From: Aquilaria yunnanensis
Taxonomy: Eukaryota > Streptophyta > Magnoliopsida > Malvales > Thymelaeaceae
Reading direction: 5' to 3'
Assembly: GCA_039654915.1 (NCBI GenBank)
Contig: CM077599.1
Location: 28,891,501 to 28,955,500 of the forward strand
Length of the DNA stretch: 64,000 bases
The position numbers were made by a program, and so were the translations under genes. Every line of letters begins with the position of its first letter. Position 1 is the stretch's first letter. This document shows, piece after piece, positions 10,117 to 21,450 of the stretch. The notes under the pieces were generated by a model that saw only the letters and a program-made list of their open reading frames with translations, made no database searches and was not told where the DNA came from.

Positions 10117-12891
10117 ATGGAAATAAAACTTTCCCACCTCCTGCCATTTTCCCATTTTTTAGTCTTGCATCTTACCTTGTACTTTTCATTCCATGTGGTC
10201 TCTGATCCTGCAAACCAAACCAACACTCTTATCAAATGGAAGGCCATCCTCAGCAACGAATCTCAATCGATCCTTTCTTCTTGGAACCCTTCCCTACGAA
10301 ACCTGACCAGACATGAAGCAAGCAAAAACCAATGTTCCCGGCTCAGAATATCTTGCAATGGAGCAGCAATCCTTAACAGACTAAACCTGTCAGTTTTGGG
10401 CATACAAGGTACACTCTATGACTTCCAGTTCTCAGTTTTTCCTGATCTTGCGTATCTTGACTTAGGCATGAATGGTCTCTATGGCACCATCCCTCCCCAA
10501 ATCAGTAACCTCTCCAAGCTTGTTTACTTGGAGTTGCCCAGCAATATGTTTACAAGGAATATCCCTCCTGAGATAGGCTTTGCTTAAACATCTTCAAGTA
10601 CTCTCTATTGGCCAAACTCAGGTGAGTGGCTCAATCTCCCAAGAAATAGGCCAACTCAAGTCTTTCATAGAGCTTGCCTTATACAACAACAAACTAGATG
10701 GCCCAATTCCAGCTTTTTTCAGGAACTTAACTAGCCTGCTTCAACTGTATCTGTATGGCAATTCCTTCTCTAGATGCATACCTCCACAAATTGGGCATTT
10801 GATGAGTTTGGAGAACCTATTTAAAAACACAAACAACCTTATAGGTCCCATTCCCCAGCTGTTGGAAACTTCAGTAACTTAACAGTGATGTTCATTTATG
10901 AGAACTAACTCTCTAGTCATATTACCCGTGAATTATAAAACTTAAGGTCACTTCAATATCTAAGCCTTCATAGAAACAATCTCTTAGGCCAAATACCAGC
11001 TAAGATATGCGACTTAAAATCACTAACCCCTATCCAACTATATCAAAATCAATTCTCTAGTAGCATACTTGAGCAAATAGGAAAGTTGGAGTCCCTTTCT
11101 AATCTAGAGTTGAGTCAAAACCAACTCAATGGTTCAATACCCAGATCAGTTGCAAGGTTGAAGGACTTAGAAACTCTAAATTTGCGTGATAACCAACTTT
11201 CTGATTCCATTCCTCCTGAAGTCGGGTACTTGGAGAAGTTGACTATCCAAAAGCTAGAAAATAACCAATTAAATGGGTCACTGCCTAGAATAATTGGGCT
11301 TGGTGGAGTGCTTAAAAACTTCATAGTGAATGATAACTAGTTAATAGGTCCAGTCCCTAGAGACTTGAAAAACTACAGGAGCTTAGTAAGAGTCAAGCTA
11401 CAAAACAATTAGCTCACTGGAGATCTATCTAAGGAATTTGATGTTTATGAGGACCTATATTTCATTGATTTAAGCAACAATTGATTTCATGGTGAAATCT
11501 CAGCCAACTGGGCAAAGTGTCCGCAACTAAACTACTTATTGTTTGCAAGGAATAGTTTCACATGTAGAATGCCGCTCGAGATAAGAGATTCAGCTCAGCC
11601 ACATTTTCTTAATCTTTCTTCCAATCGTTTGGAGGGAGAGATCCCCAGAGAACTGGGTAGGTTACAATCATTATTGGAGCTTGATCTGAATGGAAATCAA
11701 CTAACTGGTAGGATTCCTTTGGAGCTTACACTGTTAGTTGATATTGAGTACCTTGACCCATCCTTAAACAATCTGAATCATTCCATCCCAGATAATGTTG
11801 GAGGTCTCTCCAAACTGACCTACTTGAATCTAAGCACCAACAAGATTGGTGGAGAGGTCCCACCCACGATAGGGAATCTGACTCACCTGCCAAAGTTAGA
11901 TTTGAGCAAAAACTTGCTTGTAGAGGAGATAACATTAGAAATTAACAAGCTAGAGAGCTTAGAAACGCTGAATCTTTCCTACAACAACTTTTTTGGTTTT
12001 ATTCCTAGTGCTTTCAGATAAATGCATGGCCTCTCCTCTGTAGACATTTCCTACAAGGAGCTACAGGGTCTTCTCCTTGAGAACAAGGCATTTCAAGCTG
12101 CTCCTAGAGAAGCATTAGAAGGAAATAAAGGATTATGTGGTAATGCATCAGGTTTTCCACCCTGCAATACCTTGAGACCCAAGCATAATTTCAAAATGGG
12201 TAAAAGAGTTGTCTATTTGGTAACATTTCCTATGCTTGGAGCTCTACTTCTCTTACTTGTTTTTATTGGAATCTTTTTCCTGATTAAGAGAAAAGAGACT
12301 AGGACTCATCAGAGTGCAAAACAAAATGACAGGGAAGAGATATTAGTGGCACCACACAATTTTTATGGAAGAGTTCTTTATGAAGAAGTCATTCAAGTAA
12401 CCCAGGGTTTTGCTGCTATGTATTGCATCGGGAACAACACATCATCAAGCATTTACAAGGTGAACTTGCCATCTGTTGGTGTTGTTGCGGTGGAGAAACT
12501 CGATGCCATAGCAAACAAGAATGATATAAACAAAAATGAGTTCCTAAATGAGATAAGCGGCATTGTTAAATTTTACGGATTCTGTCGCCATGCAAGGCAA
12601 TCTTTTTTCAACTATGAGTATGTGGAAAGGGGCAGCTTGGCAGCAATCCTAAGCCAAGAAAATGAAGCCAAAGTACTAACTTGGGAAAAGAGGATAAATA
12701 TCATTACAGGAGTGGCTTATGCCTTGTCATATCTACACCTCCGATCATCCATCAAAATATATCCTCAAAAACCGTTTTACTTGATTCTGAGTATGAGGCA
12801 TATGTTTTAGGCTTCGGCACTACTAAACTTCTGATGCAGGATTCTTCAAGTTGGTCATCAGTTGCAGGCACTTATGGATATGTAGCTCCAG
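10117..12891 (+). pseudogene. LRR receptor-like kinase pseudogene, exon 1 (MIK2-like)
   Basis: Begins with a signal-peptide-like stretch (MEIKLSHLLPFSHFLVLH), then an LRR N-terminal cap (SILSSWNPS, QCSRLRISCN), about 20 plant-type LRRs (GTIPPQISNLSKLVYLEL), a C-terminal cap (GNKGLCG), a transmembrane helix (about 12220-12285, VTFPMLGALLLLLVFIGIF) and a kinase domain up to the activation loop (AGTYGYVAP). This is the architecture of LRR XII/XI-type kinases such as MIK2. Breaks: frameshifts near 10580, 10860 and 12770; stops near 10903, 10936, 11338, 11411, 11482 and 12019. Catalytic residues are also lost: the glycine loop reads IGNNTSSSIYK, VAVKK reads VAVEK, HRD reads HQN and DFG reads GFG. 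It ends at a GT splice donor at 12892. A working protein is not expected. Confidence 0.9.
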
Positions 12892-13264
12892 GTAACTAAG
12901 TTATCACATGTTTGTCTAACTAAAACAAAACACGCACACATGCACGCATGCGCACATAAAGAAATGCGTTTCCTTTTGTTGGATTTGTTCCACTCATGAT
13001 ATATATTTATTTATTTTTGATGATAGCAAAACATATTTGTTTTATGTGTTTCAAGGCTTTATTTAAAGATTTATACTTTGGTCACTCATTCATAAAGTCT
13101 TGGTCTTTGATAGAAAAACTATTTTCTCAAGTATATATCAAGTATTTTTGGTGATTCAAGCATTACTTGTGAATGAAGAAATCTCCTTGGCAAAAAATTT
13201 GTTGAAGTTTTGAAGTCTAGCAGCAAGAAAATCCTGGAGCTATAATTTCAACAGGGTCAAAATG

Positions 13265-13644
13265 TTTCAATGTATTGAAACTAGAGTCAGTTTTTGAACC
13301 CGTTAACATTTTACTTCTGGACAAGAAAATCATTCGAGTGAAAATCTTTCAACGGGTTGAAACTAAAGCGATTTTTTGAATCCGAGAACATTTTCATTCT
13401 GGACAAAAATTTCATTCGAATAAAAACTTTTCAACTGAGTGAAACGTGGACTCTAGACCTACGCGTGAGTTCCCGGTTCAAAAAATCTTTGTAAATTTAT
13501 TATAAATTCATGCCACGTTAGATTTTCACGTGTGTTAAACGCTGACAACTCATTAATTACCAATATAGTCGTTGGAGGTCAAACCTTGGATTTCATTATC
13601 AGACTGAATTTTCAACCGAGTGAAAGTATTTCACCCGGGTGAAA
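13265..13644. promoter_or_regulatory. Palindrome array in the Sirevirus LTR
   Basis: Five 16 bp palindromic units of the form TTTCAnnnnnnTGAAA: 13265-13280 (TTTCAATGTATTGAAA), 13347-13362 (TTTCAACGGGTTGAAA), 13429-13444 (TTTCAACTGAGTGAAA), 13610-13625 (TTTCAACCGAGTGAAA) and 13629-13644 (TTTCACCCGGGTGAAA, perfect). Shorter related units such as TTCATTCGAGTGAAAA lie between. They are upstream of the TATA box, so within U3, and recur in the 3' LTR at about 22430-22820. Palindrome clusters are known in Sirevirus LTRs; a role in promoter control is inference. Confidence 0.75.
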
Positions 13645-13756
13645 CTGGGCGATAGAAGCAATTCTCTGTCAAAATTGACAACAATGTTCACCAGATTTCA
13701 AAGGACTTTTCTAATCATTCCAATGGTCCTTAATGTCTTTTTTGCATCCATTGGAG

Positions 13757-13765
13757 TATAAAATC
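13757..13765 (+). promoter_or_regulatory. TATA box of the Sirevirus LTR
   Basis: TATAAAATC follows the palindrome array in a position that fits the U3/R boundary. The 3' LTR copy has TATAAAAAC near 22935. Confidence 0.6.
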
Positions 13766-14435
13766 ATCAAGAATCACCAATGAAAAATCTCTTGGCAACT
13801 AAGAAAGAGAATCCATCATCAAGAGCTCAAACTTGATATTTGCCAAGAACTTGTGCTTTCATTTGCTTATTTAGCCTTGAGAGGTCCCATTGTTCTTACC
13901 ACCTTGTAACCATGAAATTACTAAGTTTATCTAAAGTGATTGAGTGATTTCCTTGTAAGGGAAAATGAGTGAGAAAAGTTTCTAGTTACCCTTTGGCAAA
14001 ACTAGTGAGAGGTTGAGGTAGAAGGAACACCAAAAGGTTATGTGCCCTTGTATGCAATTGTATATTCTTGTGTTTCATAGTGGAAAAGAAAACACTCAAA
14101 TGGTGAACTTGAGAAGAGGAGTAGGCTTTCAAGAGGAGAGACCGAACCTCTATAAAAATTCTCTTATGCAAGCTTCTCTCTTTCTCTCTCCATACTTGAT
14201 CTTTGGTTAGTATTTTATGCTACCTATCATGGTTGAACTTGTTTGTTTTCAAAAATATTTCGAAGGTAATTTTCAAAGCAAAGTTTAGATGGATTGTGGT
14301 AGTCATTTTCTGGTTAGATTAAAGTTAATTATTGTTCCTTGAATTACATTGGAGTTTGAGGGTTTAAGAACCCATTTTTTGTTTGCTTTGGAACAACCAA
14401 TTCACCCCCCTCTTGGTTGCACTTGGGACAACAAT

Positions 14436-14448
14436 TGGTATCAGAGCT
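14436..14448 (+). promoter_or_regulatory. Primer binding site of the Sirevirus
   Basis: TGGTATCAGAGCT begins two bases after the end of the 5' LTR. It is the standard site complementary to the 3' end of initiator methionine tRNA. Confidence 0.92.
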
Positions 14449-14496
14449 AGTGGTTGTGTTTTGATAAAATCTAGTGATTTTTAAGCTTAAAGATCC

Positions 14497-16153
14497 ATGG
14501 CAACCACTAGTATGCATCTTGAGGGACAAAATCCATCTAGGCCACCTTTGTTTGACTTTACAAACTTTAATTGGTCGAAGACTAGAATGAAATTCATATC
14601 CAAGCTATTAATCATGCTCTTTAGAGGATAATTAAGGACAGTCCTAGGATACCTATAAAAATGGTTGATGGAAACCAAGTGCCAAAAGATTGAACGGAGT
14701 ATGAACCGGAGGATGATCTCATGTGCACTATGAATGCAAGGGCAATGAATATCATATATTGTGCACTAACCCCCGATGTATTTAATTTGGTTTCATCTTG
14801 TGAAAATGCTAGGGATATATAGAACAAGTTATTGGTGACTTATGAAGGAACCACACAAGTAAAGGACACAAAGATGCATATGCTTGTGAAGGCATATGAG
14901 TTGTTTACCATGAAGCAAAATGAAAGCATTTAAGAAATGTTTAGAAGGTTCAATGAGATCCTCACACCACTCAAGTTGCTTGGGAAGGAGTATACAAATG
15001 AGGAGTTGGTGAGGAAGATCTTGTGGAGCTTACCTCCATCATGGAAGAGTATAGTTGAAGCCATCAATGAAGGAGGAAGCATTAAAACAATGCATGTGGA
15101 TGAGCTCTTTGGAAAGTTGTTGACCTATGAGATGAATGAACAAGTTGAGGAAAGATACATCAAGAAGAACAAGTCAATGGCTTTGAAGAGTCAAAGGGAC
15201 CACACATCATTAAGTGAAGATAGAGAAATTGATGCGGCTCTCTTGGTAAGAAAATTTAGTAAGATGTTCAAGAAGTCAAGAAGAAAAAATTTCAAAAAGG
15301 AGAAGAATGAAAAGAGTAAGGGAGAACATTCTAAAAAGAGGGATGAAGTTATTTGCTACAATTGTAAGGAGCCCGGACATCTCCAATTCGATTGTCCATA
15401 GAAGATGAAGTAGAAAGCTAACAAGCACAAAAAATTCTCCAAGAAAATGAGTGGAAAAGCTATGGCGGCTTGGAGTGCAAGTGAATCATCCTCAAGTGAA
15501 GGCTCATCTTCATCCAATAGCACAAGTGATCAAGCAAATCTTTGCTTGATGATAGATGATGATGTAGCCTCCTTATCAAGCCAAAGTAACTTAACCTATG
15601 TCTCATGGCAAAGGAGAAAGATGAAGTAAACAACTATTCAAGTGATTCATCTAGCTCATACATATTTATAGGTAGTGAGTATTTATAGTTGCAAAATGCT
15701 TTTAATGCTCTTTACAAGGATTCTTAAAAGCTTGCTAAACAAGTAGGAGAATTAAAAACTTTGAATGGATCCTTGACTAAAAAAAGAGATGAGCTAAAAA
15801 AAAAGAACTTTGATCTTATACAATATTTAGCTAGATTTGTCAAGGGAAAAGAGAAACTTGTCTTGTTATTTGGAGCACAAAAAGGTGTTTATGATAAGAC
15901 CGGAATAGGTTACAATTCTTTAGTTAAAGAAAAAAAATTTGGGAATAGGTTTTTTGGTGCATCATCTACTATGTATAGCCCATTCATAACTTGTCATGCA
16001 TGTGGTAGAAAGGGTCATTATGCATATGATTGCATAACCAATAAACCAAACGCACAAATTGGCTATAAGATGATTTGGATTCCTAAGGGAACTAAGATTG
16101 TGGCTAACATTGAAGGACTCAAGAAAATTTGGGTACCAAAATCCAATAAGTGA
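14497..16153 (+). pseudogene. Sirevirus gag relic
   Basis: Starts MATTSMHLEGQ at 14497, followed by a broken stretch with a frameshift near 14615 and then EMFRRFNEILTPLKLLGKEY from 14937. A first CCHC knuckle, CYNCKEPGHLQFDC, ends near 15398; a serine-rich acidic segment follows (15447-15629), and a second knuckle, CHACGRKGHYAYDC, is near 15990-16030. Two widely spaced knuckles and a long gag fit Sireviruses. Stops near 14932 (SI*EMF), 15399 and 15411 interrupt it; the first two fit CAA or CAG changed to TAA or TAG. Gag would form the virus-like particle and bind the RNA. Confidence 0.85.
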
Positions 16154-16179
16154 TTGTTCATTTATAGGGGGCAAGAAAA

Positions 16180-16500
16180 GAGACCTGGTACTTGGATAGT
16201 GGATGCTTAAAACATATGACCGGTGAGAAGTTTCACTTCATAAGCCTCAAGTCAAAAAAAGGAGGAACCGTTTCATTTGGAGATAATAGCAAAGGTACCA
16301 TCATTGGTATAGGTAAAGTTGGTAAGGAAAATTCCTCCTTAATTGACAATGTGTAGCCTGTTGATGGATTGAAGCATAACTTGCTTAGTATTAGTCAATC
16401 GTGTGATAAAGGTTATAGACTTATATTTGAAGCTTTTGTATGTCAAGTGATTGATATTGTTTCAAATTAAACTAAGTTCATTGGTAGAAGACAAGGAAAT
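16180..16500 (+). pseudogene. Sirevirus aspartic protease relic
   Basis: The frame reads WYLDSGCLKHMTG, the copia protease active site (D-S-G), at about 16184-16222, followed by VSFGDNSKGTIIGIGK and DGLKHNLLSISQSCDKGY. Stops near 16354 and 16468 break it. In an intact element this enzyme cuts the gag-pol polyprotein. Confidence 0.8.
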
Positions 16501-16506
16501 GTTTAT

Positions 16507-17595
16507 GTGATTGATTTGAATGACTTGTCTTCTTTCAATGTGAAATGTCTAATGGCAACAAACAAAGATGATAGTTGGTTATGGCATAGAAGACTTGGTC
16601 ATGTTAGTATGCACATAATTTCAAAACTAGTAAAAAGTGATTTCGTTAGAGGTTTACCTAAAATGAAGTTTAAAAAAAATAAAGTGAGTGATGCTTGCTT
16701 GAAGGGAAAGCAAGCTAAGGTTTCCTTCAAATCAAAAAATTGTGTTTCAACTTTTAGGCCTCTTCAACTACTTCATATGGACTAGTTTGGACCTATTAGA
16801 ACTAGAAGTTTAGGTGGAAAGCAATATTGTTTTGTGATTGTTGATGACTACTATAGATTTACTTGGGTATTTTTTCTTGCTCATAAAAGTGACACTTGTG
16901 ATGTGTTCGTTTCATTTGCACATAGGGTTCAAAAAGAAAAAGGTTCATGCATTAGTTCAATTTGTAATGATTATGGTAAAGAGTTCATTAAGCATGAAAT
17001 GATTTCATTTTGTGAATCTAGTGGCATTTTTCATAACTTTTCAGCTCCTAGAACTCCTCAACAAAATGGTGTTGTGGAAAGAAAGAATAGAACTCTTGAG
17101 GAGATGAATAGAACCATGTTATGTGAAAGTAGTTTACCAAAGTTTTTTTTGGCCGAAGCAACAAATACCGCATGTTACATTCTTAATAGAGCATTGATTA
17201 GATCCATTCTCAATAAAACTCCATATGAGCTTTGGAAAGGTAAGAAGCCAAACATTTCATATTTTCATGCATTTGGGTGCAAGTGCTTTGTCTTGAATAA
17301 TAGAAAGGATAATCTTGGTAAATTTGATGCAAAGAGTGATGAAGCTATATTTGTTGGGTATTCTAGTAAAAGCAAGACATTTAGAGTCTTTAATCAAAGA
17401 ACTCTTGTGATTGAAGAATCTATTCATGTTGTATTTGATGAGACTAACAACACTACTAGAAAAGAATGTTGTAGTGATGATGATGTTGTAGATAATGCTC
17501 ATAAAAAAAAAAGATCAATCACAATGAGGAAGGAGTCTCTCATGTTTCACCAAAAGATGGCACCTTTGAAAGAGATAAGCCCAATGATGTACTAA
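16507..17595 (+). pseudogene. Sirevirus integrase relic
   Basis: The zinc-binding HHCC region is at 16580-16720 (WLWHRRLGHVSMHIISKL ... DACLKGKQ); the first cysteine of its CxxC pair appears replaced by serine. The catalytic core carries D (VIVDDYYRFTWVFF), D (ICNDYGKEF) and E (QQNGVVERKNRT). The GKKPNISYFHAFGCKCF segment follows, typical of copia integrase. One stop at 16783 (HMD*FGP) breaks the frame. The enzyme would insert cDNA into the genome. Confidence 0.88.
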
Positions 17596-17618
17596 AGCAT
17601 ACACAAAGTCAAGAACTA

Positions 17619-19345
17619 TTGCATGACAATCAAGATCAATCTAAAGAACAACACCCATTACAAGAAGAGCACTCTCATCAAGGATTGCCTAGTGAATGGA
17701 AGTTCAAGCATAAATCTAGCCATCCAAAAGACCTCATAATAGGTGATGCTTTAAAAGGTATTGTGACTAGATCCTTCTTCAAAAACTTATGTAGTTACTA
17801 TGCCTTTTTATCTCAAACAGAGCCTAAAACCATTGATGAAGCCCTTGGAGATGAAAATTGGATTTTGGCTATGCAAGAGGAACTAAACCAATTTCGTAGA
17901 AATGAGGTTTGGGAACTAGTACCTAAGCCAAAAAACCACTCCATTATAAGGACGAAATGGGTTTTTAGAAACAAGCTTGATCAGAATGGTGTTGTCACTA
18001 GAAATAAGGCAAGGCTAGTTGCAAAAGGTTATAGTCAAGAAGAGGGTATTGACTTTGAAGAGACCTTTGCACCCGTTGCAGGGTTAGAAGCTATTAGATT
18101 GCTTTGTGCCTTTGCTTATTATGTGGAGATTAAGCTTTTTCAAATGGATGTGAAAAGTGCTTTTTTAAATGGTTTTATTAAAGAAGAAGTTTATGTTTCA
18201 CAACCCCCCGGTTTTAAAGATCCAAATTTTCCAAACCATGTTTTTAAATTGAAGAAGGCTTTGCATGGGTTAAAGCAAGCTCCTAGAGCTTGGCATGATA
18301 GGTTGAGTAATTTTTTGATTGATCAAGGGTTTGCTAGAGGTACGGTTGATACTACTCTTTTTATTAAGCATTCCAAGGATAATATGTTAATTGTGCAAAT
18401 TTATGTGGATGATATCATATTTGGTGCTACTAATGAGTCTTTATGTGAAAAGTTTTCTAAGTTAGTGCAAGGTGAATTTGAGATGAGCATGATGGGTGAG
18501 CTTACTTTTTTCCTTGGACTTCAAATCAAACAATCAAAGGAAGGTATCTTCATCAACCAAGCTAAGTACACAAGAAAGCTACTCAAAAGGTTTGGCTACT
18601 CAAATGCAAAGCCTAGTGTCATTCCAATGAGTACCACAACTAAGCTTGATGAGGATGAAGATGGTAAGCCTATTGACCAAAAACTCTATAGAAGCATGAT
18701 AGGTTCTTTGCTTTATTTGACCGCTAGTAGACCGGATATATTGTTTAGTGTTTGCTTGTGTGCTCATTTTCAATCATGTCCTAAGGAATCACATTTGAAA
18801 GTGGTAAAAATGATTTTTAGATATTTGGTTGATACACCCAACCTAGGATTATGGTACTCTAGAGACACTAGTTTTAATCTTTTAGGATATTCCGATGCCG
18901 ATTATGCCGGAAGTAAAGTGGATAGAAAATCAACTAGTGGCTTTTGTCAATTTATTGGGTGTTGCCTTATATCATGGTTTTCAAAGAAACAAACTTTAGT
19001 TGCCTTTCCACCGTGGAGGTCGAATATATCACGGCTGGGAGTTGTGTAGCTCAAATATTGTGGATGAATCAACAATTGAAAGATTATGGGTTTAGCTTCA
19101 AAAAGACACCCATTAAATGTGATAATACAAATGTTATAAGTCTAGCTAAAAATCTGGTCTTCCACTCTAGAGCAAAGCATATAGAAGTTAGGCATCATTT
19201 TATTAGAGATCATGTACATGATGGTGATATTGTTCTTGAGTTTATTGATACCCAACATCAATTGGCTGATATATTTACCAAACCCTTGTGTGAAGAAAAG
19301 TTTACATTTATTAGAAGGGAATTAGGAATGAGCAACCCAAGGTAA
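17619..19345 (+). pseudogene. Sirevirus reverse transcriptase and RNase H relic
   Basis: A 476-codon frame (17619-19049) holds the copia reverse transcriptase: [63 protein letters not shown], the catalytic [13 protein letters not shown] near 18400, and [13 protein letters not shown]. RNase H begins with [20 protein letters not shown] frameshift near 19000 moves the rest to the frame ending at 19345, with CDNTNVISLAKN, RAKHIEVRHHFIRD and QLADIFTKPL. The wording FGATNE ... MSMMGEL is characteristic of SIRE elements. This is the best-preserved part of the element. Confidence 0.92.
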
Positions 19346-19526
19346 CTTATTTTCTTCTAAAAGGAATGGAATTATATTATCATGAAAAGTTCAATTTCAT
19401 GCTTTTATAATTCAAACATTTACATATTGAAGTGTACCATTCATTGTTTCAAGCCCTGCTGTTACTTGTTTTGGCTTTAAGAGTGTTTCTCACAAGTTTT
19501 ACTAATGTCCGAATTTGTCTCTTAAA

Positions 19527-19780
19527 TTCACTCGGGTTAAAATTTTTCATTCGGGTGTTTTCAAAATTATGCTTCCAGGTTTTTGCTCCTAGGATTTTTG
19601 CCCATTTATTTCACTCGGGTTAAAATTTTTCATTCGGGTGTTTTCAAAATTATGCTTCCAGGTTTTTGGTCTCAGGATTTCTGTCCATTTATTTCACTCA
19701 GGTTAAAATTTTTCATTCTGGTGCTGTCAAAATTTTGTTTCCAGGATTTTCCTCCCATGTTTTTTGTATATTAGTTTCAC
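19527..19780 (+). repeat. ~83 bp tandem repeat, three copies
   Basis: Copies start near 19528, 19611 and 19694. Each begins TCACTCGGGTTAAAATTTTT and runs through CATTCGGGTGTTTTCAAAAT and GCTTCCAGG. They lie between pol and the envelope-like ORF and share the TCACTCGGGTTAAA wording of the LTR palindromes. An A/C-rich tract (AAAACAAAAACAAAA type) follows at 19808-19866. Confidence 0.85.
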
Positions 19781-20178
19781 TTGAGTGTTTATTTTTCAAT
19801 CGAGTGTTAAAAAAAACAAAACAAAAAAAAACAAAAACAAAAACAAAAAAAAACAAAACAAAACAGAGACACACACAAACTTGATGGACACTTTTCATTT
19901 TTTTTTTCTGTTGAAAAGTTCACTTTTGCTCCAGCATAGTGTTTTGTCTTCTCCCCTACTCATCCGACCTGGTTTCGCTCCCTCCCTTGCCTTTGTAACT
20001 CTCCGTTCTACACCTACCTAGCTCATCCTCTCTTGTTGCTAGCACCATCCTCATCAGTTTGACCAGCGCTTCATCTCCAACGAACCTTTATCCCATCGAA
20101 ACCCTAGCCTCTACATTTCTGGTAGTGCACCGCCATCAAATCCAAACTCATCTTCTGCGATTCTCTATTCTATCTCCC

Positions 20179-21450
20179 ATGGCGCCATGAACTTGCGGTG
20201 GGGGTGTACCAAAACGCGGCTGAGACGCGACCAACAAAGGAGGATTTGCTCGCAAATGACTAAAGGCAAGTGCCACGAGGAAGAAACATCCGGCAGCCCA
20301 ATCACCACTTTCTCCACCACCCTCCTCCTCCTCTGACAATGAAATTGAGGTAATGGACACTCCTCCAGTGAATGTGGCTCTTGTTACTGAAGAATATCAG
20401 AAATTTAGGAAATTATGCAAAAGTCGTATTGTCTTTGTTGAAGAATTAAGGAAAGAAAAGTTTGCTAAAGTGACTCTTTGGGTTGAATTTTTCAAGATAG
20501 GCTTGTTTATTAGTCAGAAACCTAGAGGTTCAGAGGCTTAGCTTAATGAATTCTTCAGAAATTTAAAGGTAGATGAACAATCCTTTACTTTCACGAGCTT
20601 AGTAGATGGCATTAGTATCTCTGTGTCTAAGGACTCAATCTCTGCTTTCATTGGTGCTAAATCAGACGCTGAGAAAAGTTTCAAGGTTGAACATAAGCAC
20701 ATTTTGAATCATTTCTTTCCGGGGTTGGTTAACGTTTGTTCTCAGTTGCCTCATTGAGCTTCTTCTAGCTTGCTAGAGTCTCATTATCAGGTTTTGCATT
20801 GGATTATTGCTAATATTTTGGTGTCTAGGGAGGGGGCCAATAATGTCACTTATCAAAATGCATGCCTTATGTACAAGATATCTAAGCAGAATAATGTGGA
20901 TTTTGGTGCTCGGATGGTGTACCAAATGAAAAAGGAAGCTACCACCAAGGCAACCCTTTTGCCCTATCTTACCCTTATCACTCTGCTTCTTAAAGCCCAT
21001 GGGGTAGTTTGCACCTCTGCAGAAATTCCATTGGATAGTCGTGCCTCCCTTGTTGATCCTACAAATTTGAAATTGGGCGGTCTAAAGTTTGATGAGGGAC
21101 TTGGCTGGACTAGGGATGAGATTACTTACAAGAAGTGCCTTCGGAGAACACTTAGAGAAGTTAACAGAAAGCATGGAGTTGTAGAGGCTACTGTGGACAG
21201 TGATAAGACTCTTGATGAGGCTGACGAACATGGGCCTACTAAGTTGGAGCTGCTCGCTCATGAATTAGCCAAAACTAATGCCCGCCTTGATTCCTTGGAA
21301 AAATCTCAAGCTGAAATTCTTGCCAAACTTGGGAAGCTTGATGACATCCACTCACTCCTCCTCCAACTTGTTTCTCATCGAGCAAAGAGTCTGAGGCTAC
21401 AACTGTCGACCTTCCAGGTTCTCCCGGGGCCAATACTTCGGCGCGTTTAG
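20179..21450 (+). pseudogene. Sirevirus envelope-like ORF (plant transposon protein)
   Basis: One reading frame runs from the ATG at 20179 to a stop at 21448, about 423 codons, broken only by five internal stops (20188, 20221, 20257, 20539, 20755). The N-terminus is basic and rich in proline and serine (SPPPSSSSDNEIEV). The middle resembles the 'putative plant transposon protein' domain found downstream of pol in SIRE-type elements (FVEELRKEKFAKVTLWVEFF, LLESHYQVLHWIIANIL, YLTLITLLLKAHGV). A C-terminal stretch with heptad character (LAHELAKTNARLDSLEKSQA) suggests a coiled coil. No clear signal peptide or membrane anchor was seen, so the envelope role is only historical naming. Four stops fit CGA to TGA and one fits CAG to TAG. 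Confidence 0.82.

Larger units (their letters stand above)
12977..14433 (+). repeat. 5' LTR of the Sirevirus
   Basis: 1457 bp, starts TGTTGGATTTG and ends GGGACAACA. It contains a palindrome array (13265-13644), a TATA box TATAAAATC at 13757 and a CT-rich stretch near 14170. The next bases form the primer site. Confidence 0.93.

Noticed and set aside
19713..20021. Lysine/asparagine/threonine-rich frames and an antisense phenylalanine/valine-rich frame
   Set aside because: They are read through an A/C-rich low-complexity tract of the Sirevirus spacer.
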